A DNA stretch of 64,000 nt from Halodesulfovibrio spirochaetisodalis. GTDB lineage: Bacteria > Desulfobacterota > Desulfovibrionia > Desulfovibrionales > Desulfovibrionaceae. This document shows, in pieces, positions 57,280 through 64,000 of the stretch; the first letter of the stretch is position 1, and each line of letters starts with the position of its first letter. The notes below the pieces were generated by a model. The model was not told the origin of the DNA, did no database searches, and worked only from the letters and a program-made list of their open reading frames with translations. Location: NCBI RefSeq assembly GCF_001672295.1, contig NZ_JXMS01000001.1, forward strand, positions 62,001-126,000, written 5' to 3'. Position numbers and translations under genes: made by a program.

Positions 57280-57819
57280 ATGACCCGTCTGAATAAGATC
57301 TACAAAGAAAACGTGGTGCCGGCCCTGCAGAAAGAGTTCCAGTACAAAGGACCTATGCAGGTTCCCGGGCTGGAGAAGATCTCCCTCAATATCGGCCTTG
57401 GCGAAGCAAGCACAAACAACAAAATCCTCGAAGATGCTGTTGTAGCGCTTACCGCCATTGCTGGTCAGAAGGCCGTTGTTACTCGTGCTAAGAAGTCTAT
57501 CGCTGCATTCAAACTGCGTGAAGGCATGCCTATCGGCTGCCGAGTAACTCTTCGCGGTGCCGTAATGTGGGATTTCCTCGACAAGCTCGTTAACTTTGCA
57601 CTGCCTCGTGTACGTGACTTCCGCGGTATCCCTGATCGTGGTTTTGATGGTCGTGGTAACTTTACCTTGGGTATCAAAGAACACACCATCTTCCCTGAAA
57701 TGGAAGCTGATCGTGTTGATAATGCCTTTGGTATGAACATCACCATCGTTACTACCGCTTCCTCTGACAAAGAAGGCAAATTCCTGCTTGATCAGCTCGG
57801 AATGCCTTTCAAGAAGTAA
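57280..57819 (+). CDS. rplE: 50S ribosomal protein L5
   Basis: A 179-residue 5S rRNA-binding protein. Conserved [15 protein letters not shown], and [17 protein letters not shown] (about 131-147). SD GGGTGAAAG upstream of the ATG. Confidence 0.98.
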   Translation: MTRLNKIYKENVVPALQKEFQYKGPMQVPGLEKISLNIGLGEASTNNKILEDAVVALTAIAGQKAVVTRAKKSIAAFKLREGMPIGCRVTLRGAVMWDFLDKLVNFALPRVRDFRGIPDRGFDGRGNFTLGIKEHTIFPEMEADRVDNAFGMNITIVTTASSDKEGKFLLDQLGMPFKK

Positions 57820-57831
57820 GGAGAACCAAAG

Positions 57832-58017
57832 ATGTCTCGTAAGTCTCTTGAAGTAAAAGCCGCGCGCAAACCTAAGTTTAGCGCTCGTGCATACAATCGT
57901 TGTCCTATTTGTGGACGCCCACGCGCATTCATGCGTCGTTTCGGCATTTGCCGTATCTGCTTCCGCCAGATGTCTCTGCGCGGTGAGCTTCCAGGCGTTC
58001 GTAAATCGAGCTGGTAA
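57832..58017 (+). CDS. rpsN: 30S ribosomal protein S14, zinc-binding type
   Basis: A 61-residue short S14 with CPIC...CRIC (two C-x2-C pairs), so the zinc-dependent (C+) paralogue type. A zinc-independent copy may exist elsewhere for zinc starvation. Complete, followed by rpsH after 17 bases. Confidence 0.97.
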   Translation: MSRKSLEVKAARKPKFSARAYNRCPICGRPRAFMRRFGICRICFRQMSLRGELPGVRKSSW

Positions 58018-58034
58018 GTCACAAGGAGTTTTAG

Positions 58035-58415
58035 ATGCTGACTGATCCTATTGCTGACATGCTTACACGTGTCCGCAACGCGCACTTGGCCCTTCATAAG
58101 GAAGTGAGTGTGCCGCGCTCGAAGATGAAGGAATCCATTGCCTCCATCCTCAAGGCTGAGGGTTACGTAAACGACTACGCTGTAGAAGATCGTGAAATTA
58201 AGATCACTTTGAAATACGTTAAAGGTAAAGCTGCAGTAGCAGGCCTCAAGCGTATCTCCAAGCCAGGTCGTCGCGTTTACGTTGGTGCACAGGACGTTCC
58301 ATCCGTTCAGAACGGTCTTGGTATTTGTATCCTGTCCACATCCCGTGGTGTACTAGAAGGAAACGCTGCTAAAGAAGCTAATGCTGGCGGCGAAATCCTC
58401 TGCGAAATCTGGTAG
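58035..58415 (+). CDS. rpsH: 30S ribosomal protein S8
   Basis: A 126-residue central-domain protein and the usual spc operon repressor. [16 protein letters not shown] at the start and [18 protein letters not shown] near the end. It follows rpsN, and precedes rplF by 11 bases. Confidence 0.98.
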   Translation: MLTDPIADMLTRVRNAHLALHKEVSVPRSKMKESIASILKAEGYVNDYAVEDREIKITLKYVKGKAAVAGLKRISKPGRRVYVGAQDVPSVQNGLGICILSTSRGVLEGNAAKEANAGGEILCEIW

Positions 58416-58426
58416 CGGGTGCAGTC

Positions 58427-58963
58427 ATGTCACGTATTGGTAAGCAGCCTGTAGCAATCCCTTCCGGTGTTGAAGTTAAGATTGCGGGCGAAGCTATTAA
58501 TGTAAAGGGCCCTAAGGGCAGCATTTCTACACCAGTAGAAGCTACCCTCAATTACGAAATTGCTGACGGCAACGTAGTAATTACCCGCAAAGATGAGTCC
58601 CGCGTAGCACGTGCACAGCACGGCCTCCGTCGTACTCTCGTTGCTAACTGCATCGAAGGTGTAAGCAAAGGCTTCTCCAAGACTCTCGAAGTCAACGGTG
58701 TTGGTTACAAAGTTGCGGTAAAGGGAAAGAATATTGAACTTGCAGTTGGGTTCTCCCATCCAGTTGTTATGCCTCTTCCAGAAGGACTTGAGGCTAAAGC
58801 TGAGGGTAACAAGCTGACAGTAAGCGGCATCGATAAGCAGCTCGTAGGTGAGTTTGCAGCTACCGTTCGTCGTGTACGTCCGCCAGAACCTTACAAAGGC
58901 AAGGGCATTAAATACGATAATGAGCAGATCCGCCGCAAAGCCGGTAAATCTGCAGGTAAATAG
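58427..58963 (+). CDS. rplF: 50S ribosomal protein L6
   Basis: A 178-residue protein at the factor-binding base. MSRIGKQPVAIPSGVEV at the start and the signature PPEPYKGKGIKYDNEQIRRK at the C-terminus. Confidence 0.98.
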   Translation: MSRIGKQPVAIPSGVEVKIAGEAINVKGPKGSISTPVEATLNYEIADGNVVITRKDESRVARAQHGLRRTLVANCIEGVSKGFSKTLEVNGVGYKVAVKGKNIELAVGFSHPVVMPLPEGLEAKAEGNKLTVSGIDKQLVGEFAATVRRVRPPEPYKGKGIKYDNEQIRRKAGKSAGK

Positions 58964-58977
58964 GCAGGTGTAGACAT

Positions 58978-59334
58978 ATGAAGTCCAAGAACGAAAAAAG
59001 GCTGCGTCGTAAAGTACGCATCCGGAAAAAGATTTCAGGCTCTGCTGAATGTCCGCGTCTCGTTGTCTTCAGGTCTAACCTGCATATCTACGCTCAGCTC
59101 GTGGATGACTGCAAAGGTGCAACCATTGCAGCAACTTCCACACTGACTCTTAGCAAAGACGGCGAAGCTCTTAAATCCAACAAGGCTTCTGCAGCCAAGG
59201 TTGGCACCGAAATCGCTCGCCTTGCTAAGGAACAGAAAATCGAGCGCGTAGTGTTCGACCGTAACGGCTACATCTATCACGGCCGCATTCAGGCAATTGC
59301 TGATGCAGCTCGTGAAGCAGGCCTGAAATTTTAA
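58978..59334 (+). CDS. rplR: 50S ribosomal protein L18
   Basis: A 118-residue 5S rRNA-binding protein, with a basic N-terminus and [19 protein letters not shown]-terminal [20 protein letters not shown] is diagnostic. Confidence 0.98.
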   Translation: MKSKNEKRLRRKVRIRKKISGSAECPRLVVFRSNLHIYAQLVDDCKGATIAATSTLTLSKDGEALKSNKASAAKVGTEIARLAKEQKIERVVFDRNGYIYHGRIQAIADAAREAGLKF

Positions 59335-59351
59335 CAGGTATAGGTATAGTC

Positions 59352-59843
59352 ATGGAACAAAACGAACTCGGTTTGATTGAAAAGATTGTCTATCTCAACC
59401 GCGTTGCGAAAGTTGTAAAGGGCGGTCGCCGTTTCAGCTTCTCCGCATTGGTTGTAGTTGGTGACGGTCAGGGCAATGTAGGCTTCGGCCTTGGTAAAGC
59501 TCAGGAAGTTCCTGAAGCTCTGCGTAAAGCCTCTGAGCGTGCAAAAAGAGACATGGTTCAGATCTCATTGGTTGACGGTACCTTACCATATGAGGTATTA
59601 GGTCGTTTCGGCGCTGGTCGTGTACTTTTGAAGCCTGCTTCAAAAGGTACTGGTATCATCGCTGGTGGCCCGGTACGTGCGATTATGGAAGCTGTTGGTG
59701 TTACTGATATTCTTGCAAAAGCTATCGGCACTAACAACCCACATAACGTACTCCGTGCAACCATGGCTGGTCTGACATCCCTGCGCAGCGCTGACTATGT
59801 CGGCTCCCTGCGTGGTAAGAAGCTCGAAGCTCCTAGGAAGTAG
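59352..59843 (+). CDS. rpsE: 30S ribosomal protein S5
   Basis: A 163-residue protein at the mRNA entry site. [19 protein letters not shown] (about 25-43) and [18 protein letters not shown]. 17 bases after rplR. Confidence 0.98.
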   Translation: MEQNELGLIEKIVYLNRVAKVVKGGRRFSFSALVVVGDGQGNVGFGLGKAQEVPEALRKASERAKRDMVQISLVDGTLPYEVLGRFGAGRVLLKPASKGTGIIAGGPVRAIMEAVGVTDILAKAIGTNNPHNVLRATMAGLTSLRSADYVGSLRGKKLEAPRK

Positions 59844-59851
59844 GTATAGCC

Positions 59852-60022
59852 ATGATCAAGGTTAAACTTGTACGTAGCCGGATCGGCTCTCTCCCTAAAC
59901 AGCGTGCTGTATTGGACGCTCTGGGCCTGAAAAAGATCCGTCAGGAAAAACAGTTTAAGGACAATGCTGCAGTGCGCGGTATGATTGCTAAAGTTTCTCA
60001 TATGGTGGAGGTTACGGAGTAA
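59852..60022 (+). CDS. rpmD: 50S ribosomal protein L30
   Basis: A 56-residue protein ([16 protein letters not shown]...[14 protein letters not shown]), of usual length, found by reading the gap between rpsE and rplO. The core [20 protein letters not shown] is typical. Its TAA shares one base with the rplO ATG. Confidence 0.97.
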   Translation: MIKVKLVRSRIGSLPKQRAVLDALGLKKIRQEKQFKDNAAVRGMIAKVSHMVEVTE

Positions 60023-60471
60023 TGCAACTTCATGAACTTTTCCCATTTAAAGAGGAACGCAAGCAGCGTCGTCGTATCGGTCGTGGCTCCGGCTCTGGCT
60101 GGGGTAAGACTGCAGCAAAAGGTCATAAAGGTCAGAATGCTCGCTCAGGCGGCGGCGTTCGTCCAGGTTTCGAAGGTGGCCAGATGCCTCTGGCTCGTCG
60201 TCTGCCTAAGCGTGGTTTCTCCAACGCTAAGTTTAAAGCAGTATACGACGTGATCAATCTTGATCGCCTTGCTGAAGCTTTTGAGGGACAGAATAACATC
60301 ACCCTCGAGGACATCTACGCACGCGGTCTTGCTAAGAACGGTGCAGCTGTAAAAATTCTCGGTCGAGGCGAACTTTCCGCTGCACTGACAATTGAAGCTC
60401 ACAAGTTCACTGCTTCTGCACTCGAAAAAATCCAAAACGCCGGCGGCGAAGCCAAGGCGCTTGAAGGGTAG
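60022..60471 (+). CDS. rplO: 50S ribosomal protein L15
   Basis: A 149-residue assembly protein, Gly/Arg-rich N-terminal half ([38 protein letters not shown]). C-terminal globular part ends [10 protein letters not shown]. Overlaps rpmD by one base and precedes secY by seven. Confidence 0.98.
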   Translation: MQLHELFPFKEERKQRRRIGRGSGSGWGKTAAKGHKGQNARSGGGVRPGFEGGQMPLARRLPKRGFSNAKFKAVYDVINLDRLAEAFEGQNNITLEDIYARGLAKNGAAVKILGRGELSAALTIEAHKFTASALEKIQNAGGEAKALEG

Positions 60472-60478
60472 GTAAAAC

Positions 60479-61789
60479 GTGGCGCTCAGTGGTGTTGATA
60501 ATCTGGCGAAACAGCCAGAACTGAAAAAGAAATTGTTGTGGACCTTCTTCTTACTCGCTGTTTACCGAATCGGTATTCATGTACCAGTACCTGGTGTTGA
60601 TACAGCAGCGTTGTCTGATTTCTTTGCCAGCGTTCAAAACACCCTGTTCGGCCTGTTTGACATGTTTTCCGGGGGCGGACTTCGCAATCTGTCGATTTTC
60701 GCCCTCGGCATCATGCCCTATATTTCTGCCTCTATTATCGTACAGCTTCTTCAGGTAGTTTCACCTGATCTGAAGCGTATGGCAAAAGAGGAGGGGGCTT
60801 CTGGCCGCCAAAAAATTACCCAGTACACCCGATATGGTACTGTTCTCATTACCATCATTCAGGGCCTGGGTATTGCTGTTGGTCTGGAAAGTATGACCAG
60901 TCCAGTAGGCGCGCCAGTTGTACTTACAGCCGGATGGGCTTTCCGACTCACCACGATCATCACGCTTACCGCAGGTACCGTCTTGATTATGTGGATAGGC
61001 GAGCAGATTACTGAAAAAGGTGTGGGAAATGGTATTTCCTTAATCATTTTTGCTGGTATTATTGCTGGTCTTCCGGGTGCCCTGCTTAGATCCTTTAACC
61101 TTGTTGGTGCAGGTGAACTCAGCATTTTTGTTGGTATTCTCATCCTCGCCATCATGGCTGCCGTTTTGGCATTCATTGTCTTTATGGAGCGTGGCCAACG
61201 TCGTATCCCTATCCATTATGCTAAGCGTCAGATGGGTAGAAAAATGGTAGGCGGCCAGACCACACATCTTCCACTGCGAATTAACACCGCTGGTGTTATT
61301 CCGCCGATCTTTGCATCTTCTCTGCTTATGTTCCCGGCTACAATCGGCACATTTGCTCCAGATGTAGAGTGGATTCAGCAGTTCTCTGCTTGGTTTGCTC
61401 CACAGACAATTGTATATAACATCATTTTCATCGCTCTCATTGTATTCTTCTGTTTCTTCTACACTGCAATTGTTTTTGATCCAAAAGACATTGCTGAAAA
61501 CTTGAAGAACTCAGGCGGCTTTATTCCAGGCATCCGTCCGGGTATGAAGACCAAAGAATACATTGATAAGGTTCTTTCCAGAATTACTCTCTGGGGTGCC
61601 TTTTACATCGCAGCTATCTGTGTTCTTCCAATGCTTCTCATCGCAAAACTCAATGTTCCGTTCTACTTCGGTGGTACAAGCCTCTTGATTATTGTGGGTG
61701 TAGCAATGGACTTCATGTCACAGGTAGAGTCTCACATGATCTCTCGCCAATACGAAGGACTTATGAATAAGTCCAAGAAAGGTAGATAG
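60479..61789 (+). CDS. secY: Protein translocase subunit SecY
   Basis: A 436-residue inner-membrane channel of the Sec translocon with ten helices. The family signatures GIMPYISASIIVQLLQ (about 80) and the FFYTAIVFDPKDIAENLKNSGGFIPGIRPG region are present. GTG start at 60479, with AGGT upstream. Position after rplO is the classical one. Confidence 0.98.
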   Translation: MALSGVDNLAKQPELKKKLLWTFFLLAVYRIGIHVPVPGVDTAALSDFFASVQNTLFGLFDMFSGGGLRNLSIFALGIMPYISASIIVQLLQVVSPDLKRMAKEEGASGRQKITQYTRYGTVLITIIQGLGIAVGLESMTSPVGAPVVLTAGWAFRLTTIITLTAGTVLIMWIGEQITEKGVGNGISLIIFAGIIAGLPGALLRSFNLVGAGELSIFVGILILAIMAAVLAFIVFMERGQRRIPIHYAKRQMGRKMVGGQTTHLPLRINTAGVIPPIFASSLLMFPATIGTFAPDVEWIQQFSAWFAPQTIVYNIIFIALIVFFCFFYTAIVFDPKDIAENLKNSGGFIPGIRPGMKTKEYIDKVLSRITLWGAFYIAAICVLPMLLIAKLNVPFYFGGTSLLIIVGVAMDFMSQVESHMISRQYEGLMNKSKKGR

Positions 61790-61794
61790 TAGAA

Positions 61795-62562
61795 GTGAAA
61801 AAATACCGCGGTGTTTTTTTAAAAAATGAGAAAGAAATTGGCCTCCTTCGGGAGGCCAATCGAATTGGTGCTATCATTCTTGACGTCCTGGGTGAACATG
61901 TTCGCCCAGGCGTTAAGACTATCTTTTTCCATGAGCTGACAATGAATCTGTGCAAACAGTTCAATGTTAAACCTGCATTCCTTGGGCTCTATGGCTTCCC
62001 TTATTCTTTATGCTGTTCAGTAAACGAAGAAATCGTTCACGGTTTCCCGTCTGATCGTGTGCTTAAAGAGGGAGATATAGTTTCTTTTGATGTAGGAGTC
62101 CTGTATGAAGGTTTTTATGGTGACAATGCCAGAACCTTTACTGTAGGAACTGTATCGGAAAAAGCTCAGAAGCTTGTCGATGTAACGCGTGAGTCTCTCA
62201 TGCTTGGTATTGAACAAGCTCGACCTGGAAATAATCTTAATGATGTTTCCAGAGCAATTCAGGAACATGCTGAGGCTCACGGTTTTGGCATTGTCCGTCG
62301 TTTTGTTGGGCACGGCATTGGTCGTAAGCTCCACGAAAAGCCGGAAGTTCCTAACTTTGTTCCGCATGAGAGTGCGGGACTTCCTTTGAAAGCTGGGATG
62401 GTTATTGCCATCGAACCGATGGTTACTGAAGGTTCATATGAAGTTGATATTCTCGACGACAATTGGACTGCTGTGACCAAAGACAGAAAGCTTTCTGCTC
62501 ATTTTGAGCATTCTATTGCTATTACATCAGATGGACCGGTTATTCTGAGTTTATCTGATTAA
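61795..62562 (+). CDS. map: Methionine aminopeptidase, type I
   Basis: A 255-residue dinuclear metalloenzyme that removes the initiator Met. Metal ligands are visible in SFDVGVLYEGFYGDNA (two Asp), FVGHGIGRKLHEKP (His), AIEPMVTEG (Glu) and HFEHSIAIT (Glu). GTG start at 61795, five bases after secY, with AGAAG as a weak SD. It is an in-operon neighbour of secY in many bacteria. Confidence 0.96.
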   Translation: MKKYRGVFLKNEKEIGLLREANRIGAIILDVLGEHVRPGVKTIFFHELTMNLCKQFNVKPAFLGLYGFPYSLCCSVNEEIVHGFPSDRVLKEGDIVSFDVGVLYEGFYGDNARTFTVGTVSEKAQKLVDVTRESLMLGIEQARPGNNLNDVSRAIQEHAEAHGFGIVRRFVGHGIGRKLHEKPEVPNFVPHESAGLPLKAGMVIAIEPMVTEGSYEVDILDDNWTAVTKDRKLSAHFEHSIAITSDGPVILSLSD

Positions 62563-62624
62563 TTGTGTCAATACTCGTTATATGTGTTGACTACTTGTGG
62601 AACTTGGTGTTACTGACCTCAGTT

Positions 62625-62650
62625 CTGGGCTTATTCAAGCTCAGTTTTTG
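62625..62650 (+). terminator. Terminator-like hairpin between map and rpmJ
   Basis: CTGGGCTT (62625-62632) and AAGCTCAG (62637-62644) pair with one G-T wobble, followed by TTTTTG. It is 33 bases before rpmJ. A TTGACT box at 62587 with a poor -10 (TTACTG) is the only promoter hint. Confidence 0.6.
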
Positions 62651-62683
62651 TTGTGTCAGAAGATCCAGACTATGGAGTCAAAG

Positions 62684-62797
62684 ATGAAAGTCAGGCCTTC
62701 AGTTAAGAAAATGTGCTCTAAGTGCAAGGTTATCCGGCGCAAGGGCATCCTGAGAGTCATTTGCGAAAATCCCCGACATAAACAGCGTCAGGGCTAA
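62684..62797 (+). CDS. rpmJ: 50S ribosomal protein L36
   Basis: A 37-residue zinc-binding type ([27 protein letters not shown]-like core, with C-x2-C, C and H ligands). Too small for most gene calls, but complete and in its canonical place before rpsM. ATG at 62684, with GGAGTCAAAG upstream. Confidence 0.96.
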   Translation: MKVRPSVKKMCSKCKVIRRKGILRVICENPRHKQRQG

Positions 62798-62815
62798 GCA
62801 TACCAGGAGTAAATT

Positions 62816-63187
62816 GTGGCTCGAATTGCAGGTGTAGATCTCCCAAGAGGTAAGCGTGCTGATATCGCTCTTACCTACATCTTCGGCATTGGTCGTTATA
62901 CAGCTCTCCAGATCCTCGACACAGTAGGTGTTGACTGGACACGCAACATTGACGACGTATCCGCTGAAGAAGTTAACGAGATCCGTAAAGTTATTGAGCA
63001 GGACTACAAGGTAGAGGGCGACCTCCGCCGTGAAGTTTCTTCCAACATCAAACGTCTTATGGACTCCGGTTGTTACCGTGGTCTGCGTCACCGTCGCGGT
63101 CTTCCTGTGAGCGGTCAGCGTACTAAGACCAACGCACGTACCCGTAAAGGTCCACGTCGCGCTGTTGTTGGTAAGAAGAAGAAGTAA
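62816..63187 (+). CDS. rpsM: 30S ribosomal protein S13
   Basis: A 123-residue head protein. [18 protein letters not shown] at the start. [14 protein letters not shown] near the end. GTG start at 62816, with AGGAG seven bases ahead. 159 bases of noncoding DNA separate it from rpsK, unlike the usual tight packing. Confidence 0.98.
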   Translation: MARIAGVDLPRGKRADIALTYIFGIGRYTALQILDTVGVDWTRNIDDVSAEEVNEIRKVIEQDYKVEGDLRREVSSNIKRLMDSGCYRGLRHRRGLPVSGQRTKTNARTRKGPRRAVVGKKKK

Positions 63188-63193
63188 GTCCAT

Positions 63194-63302
63194 CCTCATG
63201 TAGGATCAGGCGTGGAATCTCTCCCGAGCTAAGGGTGCTTTCATATGATGCAACACCTTAGTCCGGCGTATCACGGCTTAGTCATACTAAGCTCGTATGA
63301 GG
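63194..63302 (+). promoter_or_regulatory. Candidate S4-type leader between rpsM and rpsK
   Basis: CCTCAT (63194-63199) closes with ATGAGG (63297-63302). Inside are CTAAGGGTG/CACCTTAG (63229-63237, 63254-63261, one bulge) and GCTTAG-tcata-CTAAGC (63276-63292). Together a multibranch fold in front of rpsK-rpsD. Confidence 0.55.
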
Positions 63303-63346
63303 TTCCCAACCCCATCTATCAATTATCTAGTTGAGAGAGTATAGTT

Positions 63347-63736
63347 ATGGCTAGACCCAAGCGTACGGGCAAGAAAAAAGAAAGAAAGAATATTCCCGTA
63401 GGGATCGCCCATATCCAGGCTACCTTCAACAATACCATTATTACCTTTACCGACACTCGTGGTAACGCAGTAAGTTGGGCATCCGCTGGCCAGTCCGGTT
63501 TTAAGGGTTCCCGTAAGTCTACTCCGTTTGCTGCTCAGGTTGCAGCTGATACTGCAGCTAAGAAAGCACAGGAAAACGGAATGCGTACTGTCGGTATCTA
63601 CGTCAAAGGTCCAGGTACCGGTCGCGAAGCCGCCATGCGTGCTATCAACGCTGCTGGATTCAAGGTTGCGTTCATTCGTGACGTAACCCCGATCCCTCAC
63701 AATGGCTGCCGTCCACCTAAGAGACGTCGCGTCTAA
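63347..63736 (+). CDS. rpsK: 30S ribosomal protein S11
   Basis: A 129-residue platform protein. [18 protein letters not shown], and [17 protein letters not shown], with the C-terminal [21 protein letters not shown] at 63347 and a GAGAGAG SD region. Confidence 0.98.
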   Translation: MARPKRTGKKKERKNIPVGIAHIQATFNNTIITFTDTRGNAVSWASAGQSGFKGSRKSTPFAAQVAADTAAKKAQENGMRTVGIYVKGPGTGREAAMRAINAAGFKVAFIRDVTPIPHNGCRPPKRRRV

Positions 63737-63753
63737 TACAAGAGGAGATTGTT

Positions 63754-64000
63754 TTGGCTAAATATAATGGTGCTAAGTGTCGCATTTGTCGACGCGAAGG
63801 TTCAAAGTTATTCCTGAAAGGCGATCGCTGTTACACTGATAAATGCGCATTTGACCGCCGTCCATACGCACCTGGACAGGCTGGTCGTTCACGCAAAAAA
63901 GTAAGCGATTACGCAGTTATGCTGCGCGAAAAGCAGAAAGTTCGTCGTATGTACGGCATTCTCGAAAAGCAGTTCCGCAGCTACTTTAAAAAGGCTGACA
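63754..64000 (+). CDS. rpsD: 30S ribosomal protein S4, zinc-binding type (partial)
   Basis: First 82 residues, cut by the window end. TTG start at 63754, with GAGGAG seven bases ahead; [16 protein letters not shown] follows. C-x2-C and a later C-x5-C (CYTDKC) suggest the zinc-carrying S4. S4 is an assembly protein and, in other bacteria, the repressor of the alpha operon. Confidence 0.97.
   Translation, partial: MAKYNGAKCRICRREGSKLFLKGDRCYTDKCAFDRRPYAPGQAGRSRKKVSDYAVMLREKQKVRRMYGILEKQFRSYFKKAD

Overview
The window reads as chromosomal DNA from a marine, relatively low-GC sulfate-reducing bacterium of the Desulfovibrionaceae, probably near Halodesulfovibrio. This placement is inference. It rests on sulfate adenylyltransferase (sat), the complete membrane complex dsrMKJOP led by an RsbRD_N-domain gene, a selenocysteine formate dehydrogenase, and the gene order envC-ctpA-divergent polysaccharide deacetylase-ndk-proC. 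No rRNA, tRNA, CRISPR array, integrase or transposase was recognised. Left part (1-18 kb): metG; a minus-strand envelope and housekeeping run (envC-like, ctpA-like, deacetylase, ndk, proC); a MagIII-like DNA glycosylase; a 978-residue surface lipoprotein; an AraC/GyrI-type regulator; and hrpB. The intergenic DNA here is unusually rich in structure. It holds a 34-bp stem whose arm differences are all G-U compatible in plus-strand RNA, a run of perfect hairpins, three copies of a GC-rich repeat, and terminators with no gene in front of them. Middle (18-26 kb): fhs, folD and a three-gene NAD-linked formate dehydrogenase operon. Its catalytic subunit is read through an in-frame UGA (Sec352) that is followed by a clear bacterial SECIS hairpin. 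Together these genes link CO2/formate, NADH and tetrahydrofolate one-carbon units. Next (26-38 kb): an Lrp/AsnC regulator, a Mla-type lipid transport operon (permease with STAS, ATPase, MCE protein, lipoprotein), a SulP anion transporter, an aromatic amino-acid permease, and a ProVWX betaine transporter. From 38 to 47 kb lies sulfate respiration: dsrP, dsrO, dsrJ, dsrK, dsrM and the RsbRD_N gene read as one minus-strand unit with a recognisable promoter. A VKOR-thioredoxin fusion, a YgjP-type metallopeptidase and sat follow. Two Rex-like boxes lie upstream of sat, which would fit NADH/NAD+ control of sulfate activation. Right part (48-64 kb): the str genes rpsL-rpsG-fusA, without tuf, and then the S10-spc-alpha ribosomal cluster from rpsJ to a truncated rpsD, including secY and map. 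Noncoding leaders stand before rpsL, before rpsJ (promoter plus attenuator-like hairpins), before rpmJ (terminator-like hairpin) and before rpsK (closed multibranch structure). They are candidate sites of ribosomal-protein feedback.
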